DNA from: CAZINM01 sp964540605 | Lineage (GTDB): Bacteria > Patescibacteriota > Dojkabacteria > SC72 > JAHDCA01 | NCBI GenBank assembly: GCA_964540605.1 | Contig: CAZINM010000012.1 | Coordinates: 1 to 20,443 of the forward strand | DNA: 20,443 nt | Direction: 5' to 3' | In this document: positions 1 through 7,673 of the stretch, piece after piece | Layout: every line of letters starts with the position of its first letter | Numbering within the stretch: position 1 is the first letter of the stretch | Notes under the pieces: model-generated | What the model was told of the DNA's origin: nothing | The model's database searches: none | Seen by the model: only the letters and a program-made list of their open reading frames with translations | Position numbers and translations under genes: made by a program

Positions 1-2
1 TC

Positions 3-1217
3 TTTCGAAATTCTTACAAATTACTCTCACACGAACTTACTCAAAAATATATAACAGCTCAAGGAGATAATGAACAAAATGCAGTAATAACATTCAAAAT
101 TTCACCTCCATTTGAAAAGTCTGTACAAAACTTAGGCCTGAAACAACTCAATACCTCCTCTGTATTGAACAGGCGATTTGAAAATAAGATACAGCAATAC
201 AATTTTTTAAGTAGATTCGATTCAAAAATACCTTTATCCTTTGTTTCAAAACTTAGTGATACAGACTTTGATCAAATTTCAAGAAAATTAGGTCTACCAT
301 TCGTTATTCAATTTGACAGAGGACATACTGGGACAGGAACAATTTTCATCCAGAACAAAAATCAGTTTGATGAGTTAAAGAACAAATTCTCACAAAGATT
401 TGTAAAGTTCTCTAAATATGTAGAAGGAGAAGCGTGGACTATTAATGCCGTTACAACAAGATTTGGTACTTTTTATGGTGGATTATCTTATCAAATTACT
501 GGTATTGAACAATTAACAGAAAATAAAGGTGCCACCGTAGGTAATGATTGGACACAAATTAGTAAATTGTCACAAGAGGTTATCGAGGAGATATCACTTC
601 TTACAGAAAACATTGGAAATAAGATGTTTGAGCAAGGTTTTCAAGGTATGTTTGGTCTTGACTTGATCATTACAAATAATGACTTACATTTGATCGAAAT
701 AAATGCCAGGCAACCAGCTTCAACCAGTATGCATACAAAGTTGATGCTCCAAAATGATCAGATACCGCTACAACTTCTTCATATTGCAGAATTTCTTGCA
801 AAAGATGAAATACAATTCTTACAGATGATCAACTCTGCTCTTAATAAAACATTATCCCTTCAAAAACTGGATGAGCTATTGGAAGAACAGAATGATCAAT
901 TAGCTCAAGGTTATAACGCTTCACAATTTGTGATACGAAATCAAGGAAGTAAGTCGGTACACCATTGTAAAGAGCTATTATCAGGAGTTTATTCTGCAGA
1001 AGGTCAATATTTAAGAGCTGGTTACTCGATTTCCGATCTTCAAAATGAAAATGAATTCTTGTTATTATTAGCTTCAGCTGACAGGTTCATATCTCATGGT
1101 AGTGAGATAGCCAGGGTTCAAGCGAAAGAAAGTGTGCTCAATGAAGAAAGTGGTTTGAAAATGAAGTACAATGAAATCGTAAAAAGAATTAAATCTATAA
1201 AAATAGAAAATATATGA
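3..1217 (+). CDS. ATP-grasp family ligase (5' end outside window)
   Basis: The frame is open from the first complete codon at position 3 to the TGA at 1215..1217, so the true start lies upstream of the window; the TTG at 165 is only an internal codon. The 404 visible codons carry an ATP-grasp fold. A glycine-rich nucleotide loop lies around visible residues 103-112 (QFDRGHTGTG, with Gln where many members have Lys). It is followed by a KYVEGE segment and then by the metal-binding signature LIEINAR, with Glu232 and Asn234. These enzymes join a carboxylate to an amine or thiol through an acyl-phosphate. The substrate cannot be read from sequence; biotin-carboxylase-like and amino-acid or peptide ligase subfamilies are both possible. 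The stop overlaps the next start as ATGA, which implies translational coupling with the NlpC/P60-like gene and a linked function. Family call firm, substrate unknown. Confidence 0.8.
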   Translation, partial: FRNSYKLLSHELTQKYITAQGDNEQNAVITFKISPPFEKSVQNLGLKQLNTSSVLNRRFENKIQQYNFLSRFDSKIPLSFVSKLSDTDFDQISRKLGLPFVIQFDRGHTGTGTIFIQNKNQFDELKNKFSQRFVKFSKYVEGEAWTINAVTTRFGTFYGGLSYQITGIEQLTENKGATVGNDWTQISKLSQEVIEEISLLTENIGNKMFEQGFQGMFGLDLIITNNDLHLIEINARQPASTSMHTKLMLQNDQIPLQLLHIAEFLAKDEIQFLQMINSALNKTLSLQKLDELLEEQNDQLAQGYNASQFVIRNQGSKSVHHCKELLSGVYSAEGQYLRAGYSISDLQNENEFLLLLASADRFISHGSEIARVQAKESVLNEESGLKMKYNEIVKRIKSIKIENI

Positions 1218-1999
1218 CAGAGAAACTTCCGCATGAAGTAAATCAGTTTATTGGAAAATATTTCAACCTAGATATTTTAGGCACCAAGGTAAGATCTCCA
1301 TATTATCGTAATGTTAAAAGAGTTCGAGCCGGATTGAGTAGCTTAATTGGAAAAGGTACACCAGAAGAGATCACTGAAGAAACAATTATATATGCGAAAT
1401 TGAGGGATTTCTATTTTACAGATAAAAGTGAGAAAGAAATTAGAAAATTCATGGAATCGCAAGGTATTGGTATTGATTGCTCGGGGTTCATAACACAAAT
1501 ATTGAACTACTGGCTCCGTTTTTCATTAGAACGAGGAATATATCATCATATGAATTATCCTTCAGGAAATCTAAGAGCTAAGTTAGCAAGAAGATTAAGA
1601 GTAGTAGAGAATATCGGAGCGAATCTCCTAACATCTCAATTGAATGCAGATCCATTAGATATTAAAGATGTTAAACCCGGAGATCTGATCAGAATGAGAG
1701 GTGCAAAGAGAGGTTATCATGTAGCAATGGTCTACAGCGTCAGAAAGGATCCTCAAAGAAATGCAGTACAAAGTATAAGATATGTTCATTCATCCGAGCA
1801 TTATGGTGAAAATAATGGAGTTAAATATGGAAAGATCAACTTTTCTGATCTCAATAAAGAACTATCCCAACAAGAATGGCTTGAGATCGATGAAAAGACA
1901 GGGGTTAATTATACTTTTAATGGATATATGAACGAGAAAGAAGATAACGGACTGAGACGAGTTAAATTTGCACACAAACTTAAATGGAGCAAGCATTAA
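1214..1999 (+). CDS. NlpC/P60-like cysteine peptidase or amidase
   Basis: A 261-residue protein with the NlpC/P60 (papain-like, C40) signature. The motif GIDCSGFITQ places the nucleophile at Cys89. A VKPGDLIRM segment follows, and YHVAMVYS supplies the catalytic His169. His192 (in YVHSSEH) could be the third polar residue, though it is farther from His169 than usual. Such enzymes usually cut gamma-D-Glu-diamino-acid bonds of stem peptides or act as amidases or acyltransferases. No signal peptide or membrane helix is visible at the N-terminus, so it probably acts in the cytoplasm, which argues for precursor or turnover peptides rather than mature wall as substrate. Its start overlaps the ATP-grasp stop by 4 bases and its end overlaps the mraY-like start by 16 bases. 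No Shine-Dalgarno site is seen, consistent with coupling. Confidence 0.75.
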   Translation: MTEKLPHEVNQFIGKYFNLDILGTKVRSPYYRNVKRVRAGLSSLIGKGTPEEITEETIIYAKLRDFYFTDKSEKEIRKFMESQGIGIDCSGFITQILNYWLRFSLERGIYHHMNYPSGNLRAKLARRLRVVENIGANLLTSQLNADPLDIKDVKPGDLIRMRGAKRGYHVAMVYSVRKDPQRNAVQSIRYVHSSEHYGENNGVKYGKINFSDLNKELSQQEWLEIDEKTGVNYTFNGYMNEKEDNGLRRVKFAHKLKWSKH

Positions 2000-3081
2000 G
2001 TTACATTCTATTATCATTTTTTGTTAGCATGCTTATTGCGCCTGTCTTGATCAATTATCTATATAGGCAAAATATTGTTAGAAAACTAGCTAAAGATTTC
2101 TCTTCAGTAGTGGGTGAGAGATATATGAAAGCTGGTACACCAATTATGGGTGGATTACTAGTAATAATCACTACCATTATTTTGAATTTCCTCTTAAATC
2201 TAAATGAGAAGGCACTCATTCCAATTATTGTTATGACGATTGCTGCTTTGCTTGGAGGAATTGATGATTTAATGAATATTTCAGGTAATAAACGAATAAT
2301 AAGAACTGTCGAGAAACAGAAGAAGCTAGCAAGAGTTCATAAAAGCCCTTTAATGCGAGCTTGGTATATATTAACAATGCCATGGACCAGATATATGAAT
2401 ATTTGGTATACACTCGGTTCTTATCCAGGAACAGGTGTTCATGCTGGGGAGAAGATAATTATTCAAATAATATCTGGTGCAATTGTTGCTTGGTGGATAT
2501 ACGGTAGCAAAGGAATTGATTTCGTTAATTTACCTTTTATCGGAGATCTCTCAATAGGTTGGCTAATGCCTCTTTTTATAATTTTTACAGTAGTTTCGAC
2601 ATCAAACGCAGTTAATATCTCTGATGGTATGGACGGATTATCAACAGGTCTTATGATCCCTGCATTCAGTTCATTCCTATATTTTGCTATTCAAGATAAC
2701 AACAGACCGATGATGATCCTACTCTCAGTTATTATTGGATCTCTTTTTGCATATTTATATTTCAACATTAAACCAGCGAGAATTGAGATGGGAGATGTAG
2801 GAACATTAGCTTTAGGAACTATATTAGCTGCAATTGCATTCGAACTTGAACGACCTCTTTTACTTCCGATTGTTGGTTTTATGTTTGTTTTAGAAATTGG
2901 GTCATCTCTAGTTCAAGGTATTTGGAGAAAAATCTTTGGAAGAAGATTGCTCAAGATGGCACCTCTTCATTTACACTACCATATTGTTGGTTGGTCAGAA
3001 GAAAAAATTGTGATGAGATTCTGGTTATTTGGAGTTCTTTTTGCAATCGTTGGCATCTGGCTGAGCTACATTATTTTCTAG
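1984..3081 (+). CDS. mraY: MraY-family phospho-MurNAc-pentapeptide transferase, paralogue 1
   Basis: A 365-residue polytopic membrane protein of the MraY/WecA family, which transfers phospho-MurNAc-peptide from UDP to undecaprenyl phosphate to make lipid I. Visible motifs are KAGTPIMGG near the N-terminus, the metal-binding pair Asp94-Asp95 (GGIDDL), NAVNISDGMDGL with Asp214 and Asp217, and EMGDVGTLALG with Asp271 (equivalent to E. coli Asp267). The C-terminal block is APLHLHYH followed by GWSEEKIVMRFW. The usual His-His-His of MraY is His329-Leu330-His331 here, with a further His333. All three catalytic aspartates are present, so this is the better candidate for the active enzyme. It overlaps the preceding gene and faces the FemAB gene convergently. 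Its separation from the mraZ group is atypical. It could act on a modified muropeptide. Confidence 0.88.
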   Translation: MEQALSYILLSFFVSMLIAPVLINYLYRQNIVRKLAKDFSSVVGERYMKAGTPIMGGLLVIITTIILNFLLNLNEKALIPIIVMTIAALLGGIDDLMNISGNKRIIRTVEKQKKLARVHKSPLMRAWYILTMPWTRYMNIWYTLGSYPGTGVHAGEKIIIQIISGAIVAWWIYGSKGIDFVNLPFIGDLSIGWLMPLFIIFTVVSTSNAVNISDGMDGLSTGLMIPAFSSFLYFAIQDNNRPMMILLSVIIGSLFAYLYFNIKPARIEMGDVGTLALGTILAAIAFELERPLLLPIVGFMFVLEIGSSLVQGIWRKIFGRRLLKMAPLHLHYHIVGWSEEKIVMRFWLFGVLFAIVGIWLSYIIF

Positions 3082-3100
3082 GATCTAAGAACTTGAGATC
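3082..3100 (+). terminator. possible weak hairpin terminator after mraY paralogue 1
   Basis: Directly after the mraY stop, GATCT at 3082..3086 pairs with AGATC at 3096..3100 around a short inner AA/TT pairing, giving a small hairpin. The following bases (ATTTCGAAAT, itself palindromic) are AT-rich but not a clean T-run. It lies in the 44-bp gap between convergent genes, where a terminator would be useful. Weak support. Confidence 0.25.
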
Positions 3101-3125
3101 ATTTCGAAATATTTCGCCCTATAGA

Positions 3126-4145
3126 TCAATACCCGTGAGATTTTCTTTCTATGAACTCATAAGTCCTAAGCAAATTCCCCCTCAAGTTAATAACTAGGTC
3201 ATGAGCATGAACCATTTGTCTTTCGCTACCTCCAAAACCTCTTTTAAATAGCGAAAGACCATACCATGGATGCTGTGTATCATCTTTTCCTACAACACCC
3301 CAAAAATTGTGTTCTCTACAGCCATTATTTTTTGCATACTTGATCGCTTCCCATTGTAATGCATATGTTGAGGGAATATCTCTGAATTGTGTCAAAGATC
3401 CACTGTGATGATAAAAAGATTGCTCATTAAAATATGTGAATATAGCAGCAGAAATATATTTTCCATTATAACTAGATAGGAACATCTTTGCTTTTCCTTC
3501 TTGAGCAAATGTTTTAAATTCGTTTTCAATATATGATCTAGAATAGGCAACCCATTTATTCCTCTTAACTGCATCTATAAAGATCTCCCAAAAAATATCG
3601 AACTTTGATAAGTCAGAAACTATCTCGGTTTTTATACCAATCTTCTCAGCTTTGCGAATATAGTACCTAGTATTTTTCCTCATTTGATCAAGAATTTCTT
3701 TTTCTGACATCGTTAGGTCTAAAACGAGTGTATGTTCAGCATCAACTTCATGTGCAGTAGCTGGTCTCATTCCTAAACTTTTAAGTAAGGATCTGTTTTG
3801 CTCGTTATCATCTAATAGAGGACTCATCCGAATTAAAGAAGCTCTCTGCTCTTGAGCTAATTTTTGTAAGAAGCTCATCATTTCGGACACTTTTTTCTTA
3901 TTGTCCCATTCTATTAAAGGTCCATGTTGGATATGTAAATATCTTCCTCTTTTGGCATTTATAAGCTTAATTGGGATCAAACCTTCAATAGAATCTCTAT
4001 CAAAGATAGCGTAGGGGAGAAAAGTAACTCCAAGAGATCTCTGAAATTCACCCCAAGTCCACGAATTAATGAATGTCGACCTAACAAAAGAATTTGCATA
4101 TTCATCCCAAGCACTTTTTGTTTTTATAATCCTAAAGTCATACAT
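3126..4145 (-). CDS. FemAB/FemX-type aminoacyltransferase
   Basis: A 339-residue protein of the Fem family (double GNAT fold), which uses aminoacyl-tRNA to attach amino acids to the stem-peptide diamino acid or to lipid II, forming the interpeptide bridge. Family features are the N-terminal FINSWTWGEFQRSLG block and a central AEHTLVLDLTMSEKEIL segment leading to MRKNTRYYIRKAEK. The C-terminal half carries FYHHSGSLTQ, PSTYALQWEAIKYAK and FWGV...WYGLSLFKRGFGG. The substrate amino acid cannot be told from sequence. It is the last gene of the leftward operon, 11 bp after the aminotransferase. The ATG at 4145 is followed directly by the conserved N-terminal region and has no clear Shine-Dalgarno. 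Family call strong. Confidence 0.88.
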   Translation of the reverse strand: MYDFRIIKTKSAWDEYANSFVRSTFINSWTWGEFQRSLGVTFLPYAIFDRDSIEGLIPIKLINAKRGRYLHIQHGPLIEWDNKKKVSEMMSFLQKLAQEQRASLIRMSPLLDDNEQNRSLLKSLGMRPATAHEVDAEHTLVLDLTMSEKEILDQMRKNTRYYIRKAEKIGIKTEIVSDLSKFDIFWEIFIDAVKRNKWVAYSRSYIENEFKTFAQEGKAKMFLSSYNGKYISAAIFTYFNEQSFYHHSGSLTQFRDIPSTYALQWEAIKYAKNNGCREHNFWGVVGKDDTQHPWYGLSLFKRGFGGSERQMVHAHDLVINLRGNLLRTYEFIERKSHGY

Positions 4146-4156
4146 ATACTGTATAT

Positions 4157-5446
4157 CTAAACTATTAGATCTTTCTGAACTTCTATTAAAGTCTCAACAA
4201 TTAATCTACAATCATCTTCTGAAATATTTATATGGGTCGGCAAATTGATAATACTTTTGCAAACCTTTTCTGCATTTGGACAGCTACCTTTAGTATAAGC
4301 GAAACTCTCTTGATCAATTTCTACAGGTGCAATAGGTTGAGAATACCAATCACCTAGATTTACACCTAGATCGTAACAACTTTTTAAAACTTTATCACGA
4401 TCTTTTATAAGAAGTGAATATCTTAGGGCAGGATAATTTCTCTTTGTTAAAGTCATAAATCCATAATGATCTGAATTCATATTTTCAGTTATATTTACCC
4501 GATCTAATAGCTGATCATATAAATTTCCTATCTTAATTCTATTTTCTTGCAGAGAATTAATATCCTTGATTTGATTCCACGCCAACTCTGCTAAAGCGTT
4601 TGGTAATTTAGCTGGTATGGATCCTGGTCTCTCACCTAATTTCTCTTCTGGAGATGTGGCTTTTGTCAATAGCCCCAATTTCATACTTGCTAAATGGATA
4701 GCTTTACCAATCTTTAAGAAATAATACTTTTTTACATACCACCAAATTATTGGAAAGAACATTCTTTGCAATAGCCATTTTCCATCTGGATAATCTAAAC
4801 TCAAGTAGTCATTCTCTATCGCAGGAACAAGATCTGGATCGTTTATCATTAAAACTCCACCATCAACGCCAGAAATAATTTTGTCACGACCGAAGCTAAA
4901 AATTGAAATGTCCCCGACTTTACCGATCTCGTTGTAATTATCGGATGGTAGAAAATGTGTGCAATCCTCGATCAATATTATTCCTTTCTCGTTACAGATC
5001 TTTCGTATTTCATCAACTTCTGGAGAAGATCCCAATGTATGCTGTAACACAATATATTTTGTATTCTCATTCACTAGCTCTTTAAGTTTATTTGTATCCA
5101 TACATAAAGTTGTAGGATCAATATCACAGTAACGAGGTTTTAAACCGGACCATAAAGCTGGAAGAACTGCTGCACTACAAGTAAATCCCTGATATATCAC
5201 TTCATCACCAGAACTAATTTCTTGATTCTTGAAAAAATGATAAAGTGCCGATCTAGCATAATTGTACAAATACACTTTTGATCCGGGATAGTATTTTTTA
5301 AAATAATCAATTATCTTATTTTGAGCATCTCCTGTTTTCCAAACTAATGGTTTAAAAAATAGTTTAATATTAAGCCTTAGATCCTCATTTCGAGTATTAG
5401 GGGAGTAAGAAGTATATATTAATTTTTTACTATTTATATTTTTCAT
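4157..5446 (-). CDS. DegT/DnrJ/EryC1/StrS-family PLP aminotransferase
   Basis: A 429-residue fold-type I PLP enzyme of the sugar aminotransferase (DegT) family. Visible features are YARSALYHFFK (cofactor phosphate region), GFTCSA near residues 87-92, DIDPTTLCMD, and IEDCTH with the PLP-contacting Asp161. SFGRDKIISGVDGG contains the likely Schiff-base Lys189. Members usually transaminate keto-sugars on nucleotide carriers, but some act on other ketones. Here it overlaps the MurF-like gene by 17 bp and precedes FemAB by 11 bp. This suggests it supplies an amino group to a wall or surface-glycan precursor; that role is inference. A hydrophobic aromatic stretch around residues 230-250 could associate with the membrane. 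The substrate is unknown. Confidence 0.85.
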   Translation of the reverse strand: MKNINSKKLIYTSYSPNTRNEDLRLNIKLFFKPLVWKTGDAQNKIIDYFKKYYPGSKVYLYNYARSALYHFFKNQEISSGDEVIYQGFTCSAAVLPALWSGLKPRYCDIDPTTLCMDTNKLKELVNENTKYIVLQHTLGSSPEVDEIRKICNEKGIILIEDCTHFLPSDNYNEIGKVGDISIFSFGRDKIISGVDGGVLMINDPDLVPAIENDYLSLDYPDGKWLLQRMFFPIIWWYVKKYYFLKIGKAIHLASMKLGLLTKATSPEEKLGERPGSIPAKLPNALAELAWNQIKDINSLQENRIKIGNLYDQLLDRVNITENMNSDHYGFMTLTKRNYPALRYSLLIKDRDKVLKSCYDLGVNLGDWYSQPIAPVEIDQESFAYTKGSCPNAEKVCKSIINLPTHINISEDDCRLIVETLIEVQKDLIV

Positions 5447-6839
5447 ATATATATTTCATTGATCTAGGTGAAAATCTTCCTTCTAGTAAAATCACATCCT
5501 CTGAAAAACTTTCTAAACTATCTTTTATCCTCTTCTCATCAATAATTGTTACAACATCTGTTATTCCCAAAAATCTTTTATCTGTTGTTACAATTTGAAT
5601 ACTATTATCTTTGCAATATTTTGAGATCTTTTCATACTCCTCTTTGATCAAACTTCCCAATTCAAGCATACCCCTTGTGAAAACAAATTTCTTTCTATTT
5701 TGATATGTAGCTAGATATTTCAAAGCACTCATAAATCCTTCACTATTGATATTGTAGCTGTCATCTATCAGCACTCCGCCATCTTCGTTCCTAAAGACAG
5801 ATAATCTTTGATGCAAAGGATGTAACTCTTTAATAGCCTCTTTGATCTTTTTTATTTCTATGCCTAGATCTATTGCACAAGCAATGACTCCTAAAAGATT
5901 CAAAACATTATGTTCACCTATAAGAGTAGTATTAAATATCTCTTCATGTTGATTATATTGGAATTTAAAATTACCAGGATCAATTATCTCACCATACACA
6001 TCCCCAGCTTTACTTCTTAATGAATAAGAAACTACCTTACATTTCGCTTTCTTTTTTACATATTCATATCCCTCACAATCCATATTCATGTAAACAATAC
6101 CATCTTCAGGTATTGATTCTACCAATTCACCTTTAGCATCATAAATATTCTGTTGTGAGCCAAAAAGTGAAATATGCTGATTACCTAAGCCCGTTATGAA
6201 TCCGATCTTTGGGTTAACAATTGAAGCTGACTTTTGTATTGTACCTTTCCTATATGCAGCCATCTCTGCCACAAAATACTGTGTGTCTTCTTTCAAAAGT
6301 TCATTGACAGATATAGCTAGACCCACCTCTGCATTGAAATTTTTTTTACTTCCCCCAACTTTAAACCTTTTTTGTAAAATATGTATTAAAAATTCCTTAA
6401 CTGATGTTTTTCCATAAGATCCTGTTACTCCGATGAATACAGTTTTAGATGATCCTGCCTTTTGTCTAGCTATATTTATCAATCGTTCTCTTTTGATATT
6501 AGCTAAAGGTTCAGTTAATAAAACCGCAATAAAAGTTGCACTTTTTGCCACAATAGTTCCCAGAACCCAGAATAAAGCAAAAGATACTGACAAAGCATTA
6601 AATTTTAGATATAGAAAATAAAAATATCCTGCTGTAACAATTGATGCAAAAACTAATATCATAAAGTTCCTAAAGCTGAAAGCTGGAAATTTTAGAGGTA
6701 TCCAGAAACCATTATTCTCTTTGATAGCTGAACGAATTCGAGGGAAATAATACTCCTTGATCTGAAATTGATATAAGGTCGGGAAATTAAAGAATGAAAA
6801 TACAACAAATCCAATGATGCAAAATATCATTACTTCCAT
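5430..6839 (-). CDS. murF: MurF-like Mur ligase with N-terminal membrane helices
   Basis: A 469-residue Mur ligase. From residue about 135 it has the ATP-binding centre GVTGSYGKTS (137-146), the central-domain motifs FNAEVGLA and VAEMAAYRKGTI, and a GLGNQHISLFGS block like the MurF IAPAHLEGFGS region. VLIDDSYNINSEGF matches the MurF DAYNANP motif, and the C-terminal domain has GMLELG. MurF adds D-Ala-D-Ala to the tripeptide. The usual N-terminal UDP-muramyl-binding domain is absent. About 130 residues with hydrophobic helices near 3-20, 57-77 and 82-107 stand in its place, so the enzyme should sit at the membrane. The start overlaps the hydrolase gene by 10 bp; an in-frame ATG three codons later, at 6830, forms a TAATG stop-start and is an alternative. 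MurF is the best assignment, but a MurT-like or other lipid-II-modifying role is possible. Confidence 0.8.
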   Translation of the reverse strand: MEVMIFCIIGFVVFSFFNFPTLYQFQIKEYYFPRIRSAIKENNGFWIPLKFPAFSFRNFMILVFASIVTAGYFYFLYLKFNALSVSFALFWVLGTIVAKSATFIAVLLTEPLANIKRERLINIARQKAGSSKTVFIGVTGSYGKTSVKEFLIHILQKRFKVGGSKKNFNAEVGLAISVNELLKEDTQYFVAEMAAYRKGTIQKSASIVNPKIGFITGLGNQHISLFGSQQNIYDAKGELVESIPEDGIVYMNMDCEGYEYVKKKAKCKVVSYSLRSKAGDVYGEIIDPGNFKFQYNQHEEIFNTTLIGEHNVLNLLGVIACAIDLGIEIKKIKEAIKELHPLHQRLSVFRNEDGGVLIDDSYNINSEGFMSALKYLATYQNRKKFVFTRGMLELGSLIKEEYEKISKYCKDNSIQIVTTDKRFLGITDVVTIIDEKRIKDSLESFSEDVILLEGRFSPRSMKYIYEKYK

Positions 6840-7579
6840 TTCTCTACAAATTGATAAATTAAAGGTACGATCTTTTCAGGATATTTGAGCGGAAATCCAT
6901 GTGAATATGATCTAAATGAATGATATTCAATATTTTTTATATTTTTAACTAGAAATAAAGAATCAGTTTCTGGAGTATGCACATCTTTCTTCCCCCACAA
7001 AAGTAAAGTTGGAATATCGATATTCTTTACATATTCTCTCAGATCAGAACTAATAATATTTCTATAGACATTCTCTAAATGAGGATCCTTCATCGCATCA
7101 GACATCGGATGGAAAATTCGATAATACAATTTTCGTGGCCCTTTTAACAATCCTTTAATGTTTTTGTAAAAAGGAATAATTTTATTAACTTTCTTTGAAA
7201 CAGAACTCTCGATAGGTTCCCGATGATATGCAGGAGCCAATAAGATCAATTTTGATATAACACCTGGATATTCTGAAGCCATCAATATACCAATTCCACC
7301 ACCAAAAGAGTGGCCAATATATGTGCAACCTGTTAATTCAAGTTTTTGGATAAAATCTTTAACTATTTCGGCATACTCTTTCACTCCCCAATTCTTTGGT
7401 GGGTCGCTACTAATACCAAAACCGGGTAGATCAATAAGATAAACGCTATGATCCTTTATCAAACGACCTAATGTAGAAAGACTTTCACTACTTCCTCCCC
7501 AACCGTGTACTATTAATATTGGGTCACCACTTCCGAATTTCTTAAACCCAACTTTGGTATCATTTATAATTACATACAT
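6830..7579 (-). CDS. alpha/beta hydrolase
   Basis: A 249-residue alpha/beta-hydrolase-fold protein. HGWGG (25-29) forms the oxyanion region, the nucleophile elbow GHSFGG gives Ser91, LLLWGKKD gives the acid Asp199, and SYSHGFP gives His227, so the catalytic triad is complete. The family includes esterases, lipases, amidases and peptidases, and the sequence does not decide between them. There is no signal peptide, so it is probably cytosolic. It is the first gene of the leftward operon, followed with a 10-bp overlap by the MurF-like ligase, and it diverges from murE across a 94-bp gap. A role in wall-precursor or lipid handling is inferred only from position. Confidence 0.85.
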   Translation of the reverse strand: MYVIINDTKVGFKKFGSGDPILIVHGWGGSSESLSTLGRLIKDHSVYLIDLPGFGISSDPPKNWGVKEYAEIVKDFIQKLELTGCTYIGHSFGGGIGILMASEYPGVISKLILLAPAYHREPIESSVSKKVNKIIPFYKNIKGLLKGPRKLYYRIFHPMSDAMKDPHLENVYRNIISSDLREYVKNIDIPTLLLWGKKDVHTPETDSLFLVKNIKNIEYHSFRSYSHGFPLKYPEKIVPLIYQFVEKWK

Positions 7580-7585
7580 ATTGTT

Positions 7586-7594
7586 ATTTTATCA
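7586..7594 (-). promoter_or_regulatory. candidate extended -10 element of the leftward operon
   Basis: On the - strand this reads TGATAAAAT, an extended -10 (TGn then a TATAAT-like hexamer). Its 3' end is only 7 bases from the ATG at 7579, so transcription from it would give a nearly leaderless mRNA. No convincing -35. AT-rich context makes chance matches likely. Confidence 0.35.
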
Positions 7595-7637
7595 GATAAA
7601 CTTTGGAAATCCTTAAATTTTTAATAGAATAGAGTAA

Positions 7638-7646
7638 TGATATAAT
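7638..7646 (+). promoter_or_regulatory. extended -10 promoter of murE
   Basis: TGATATAAT is a perfect TATAAT hexamer at 7641..7646 preceded by the extended TGn element. The spacing predicts a start near 7653 and a leader of about 20 bases before the murE ATG. No good -35 is seen, as is common for extended -10 promoters. Confidence 0.55.
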
Positions 7647-7673
7647 GATAAAGTTAACATCAAAGTAACCATA

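Noticed and set aside
165..167. TTG as the start of the ATP-grasp gene
   Set aside because: The frame is open and protein-like all the way to position 3, so this is an internal leucine codon and the start lies outside the window.
2922..3197. 91-codon open frame overlapping the end of mraY paralogue 1
   Set aside because: It lies in another frame over strongly conserved MraY sequence and shows no protein features of its own.
7638..7673. N-terminal extension of murE to restore domain 1
   Set aside because: An in-frame TGA at 7638..7640 blocks it and no frameshifted domain-1 sequence is visible in the 94-bp gap.
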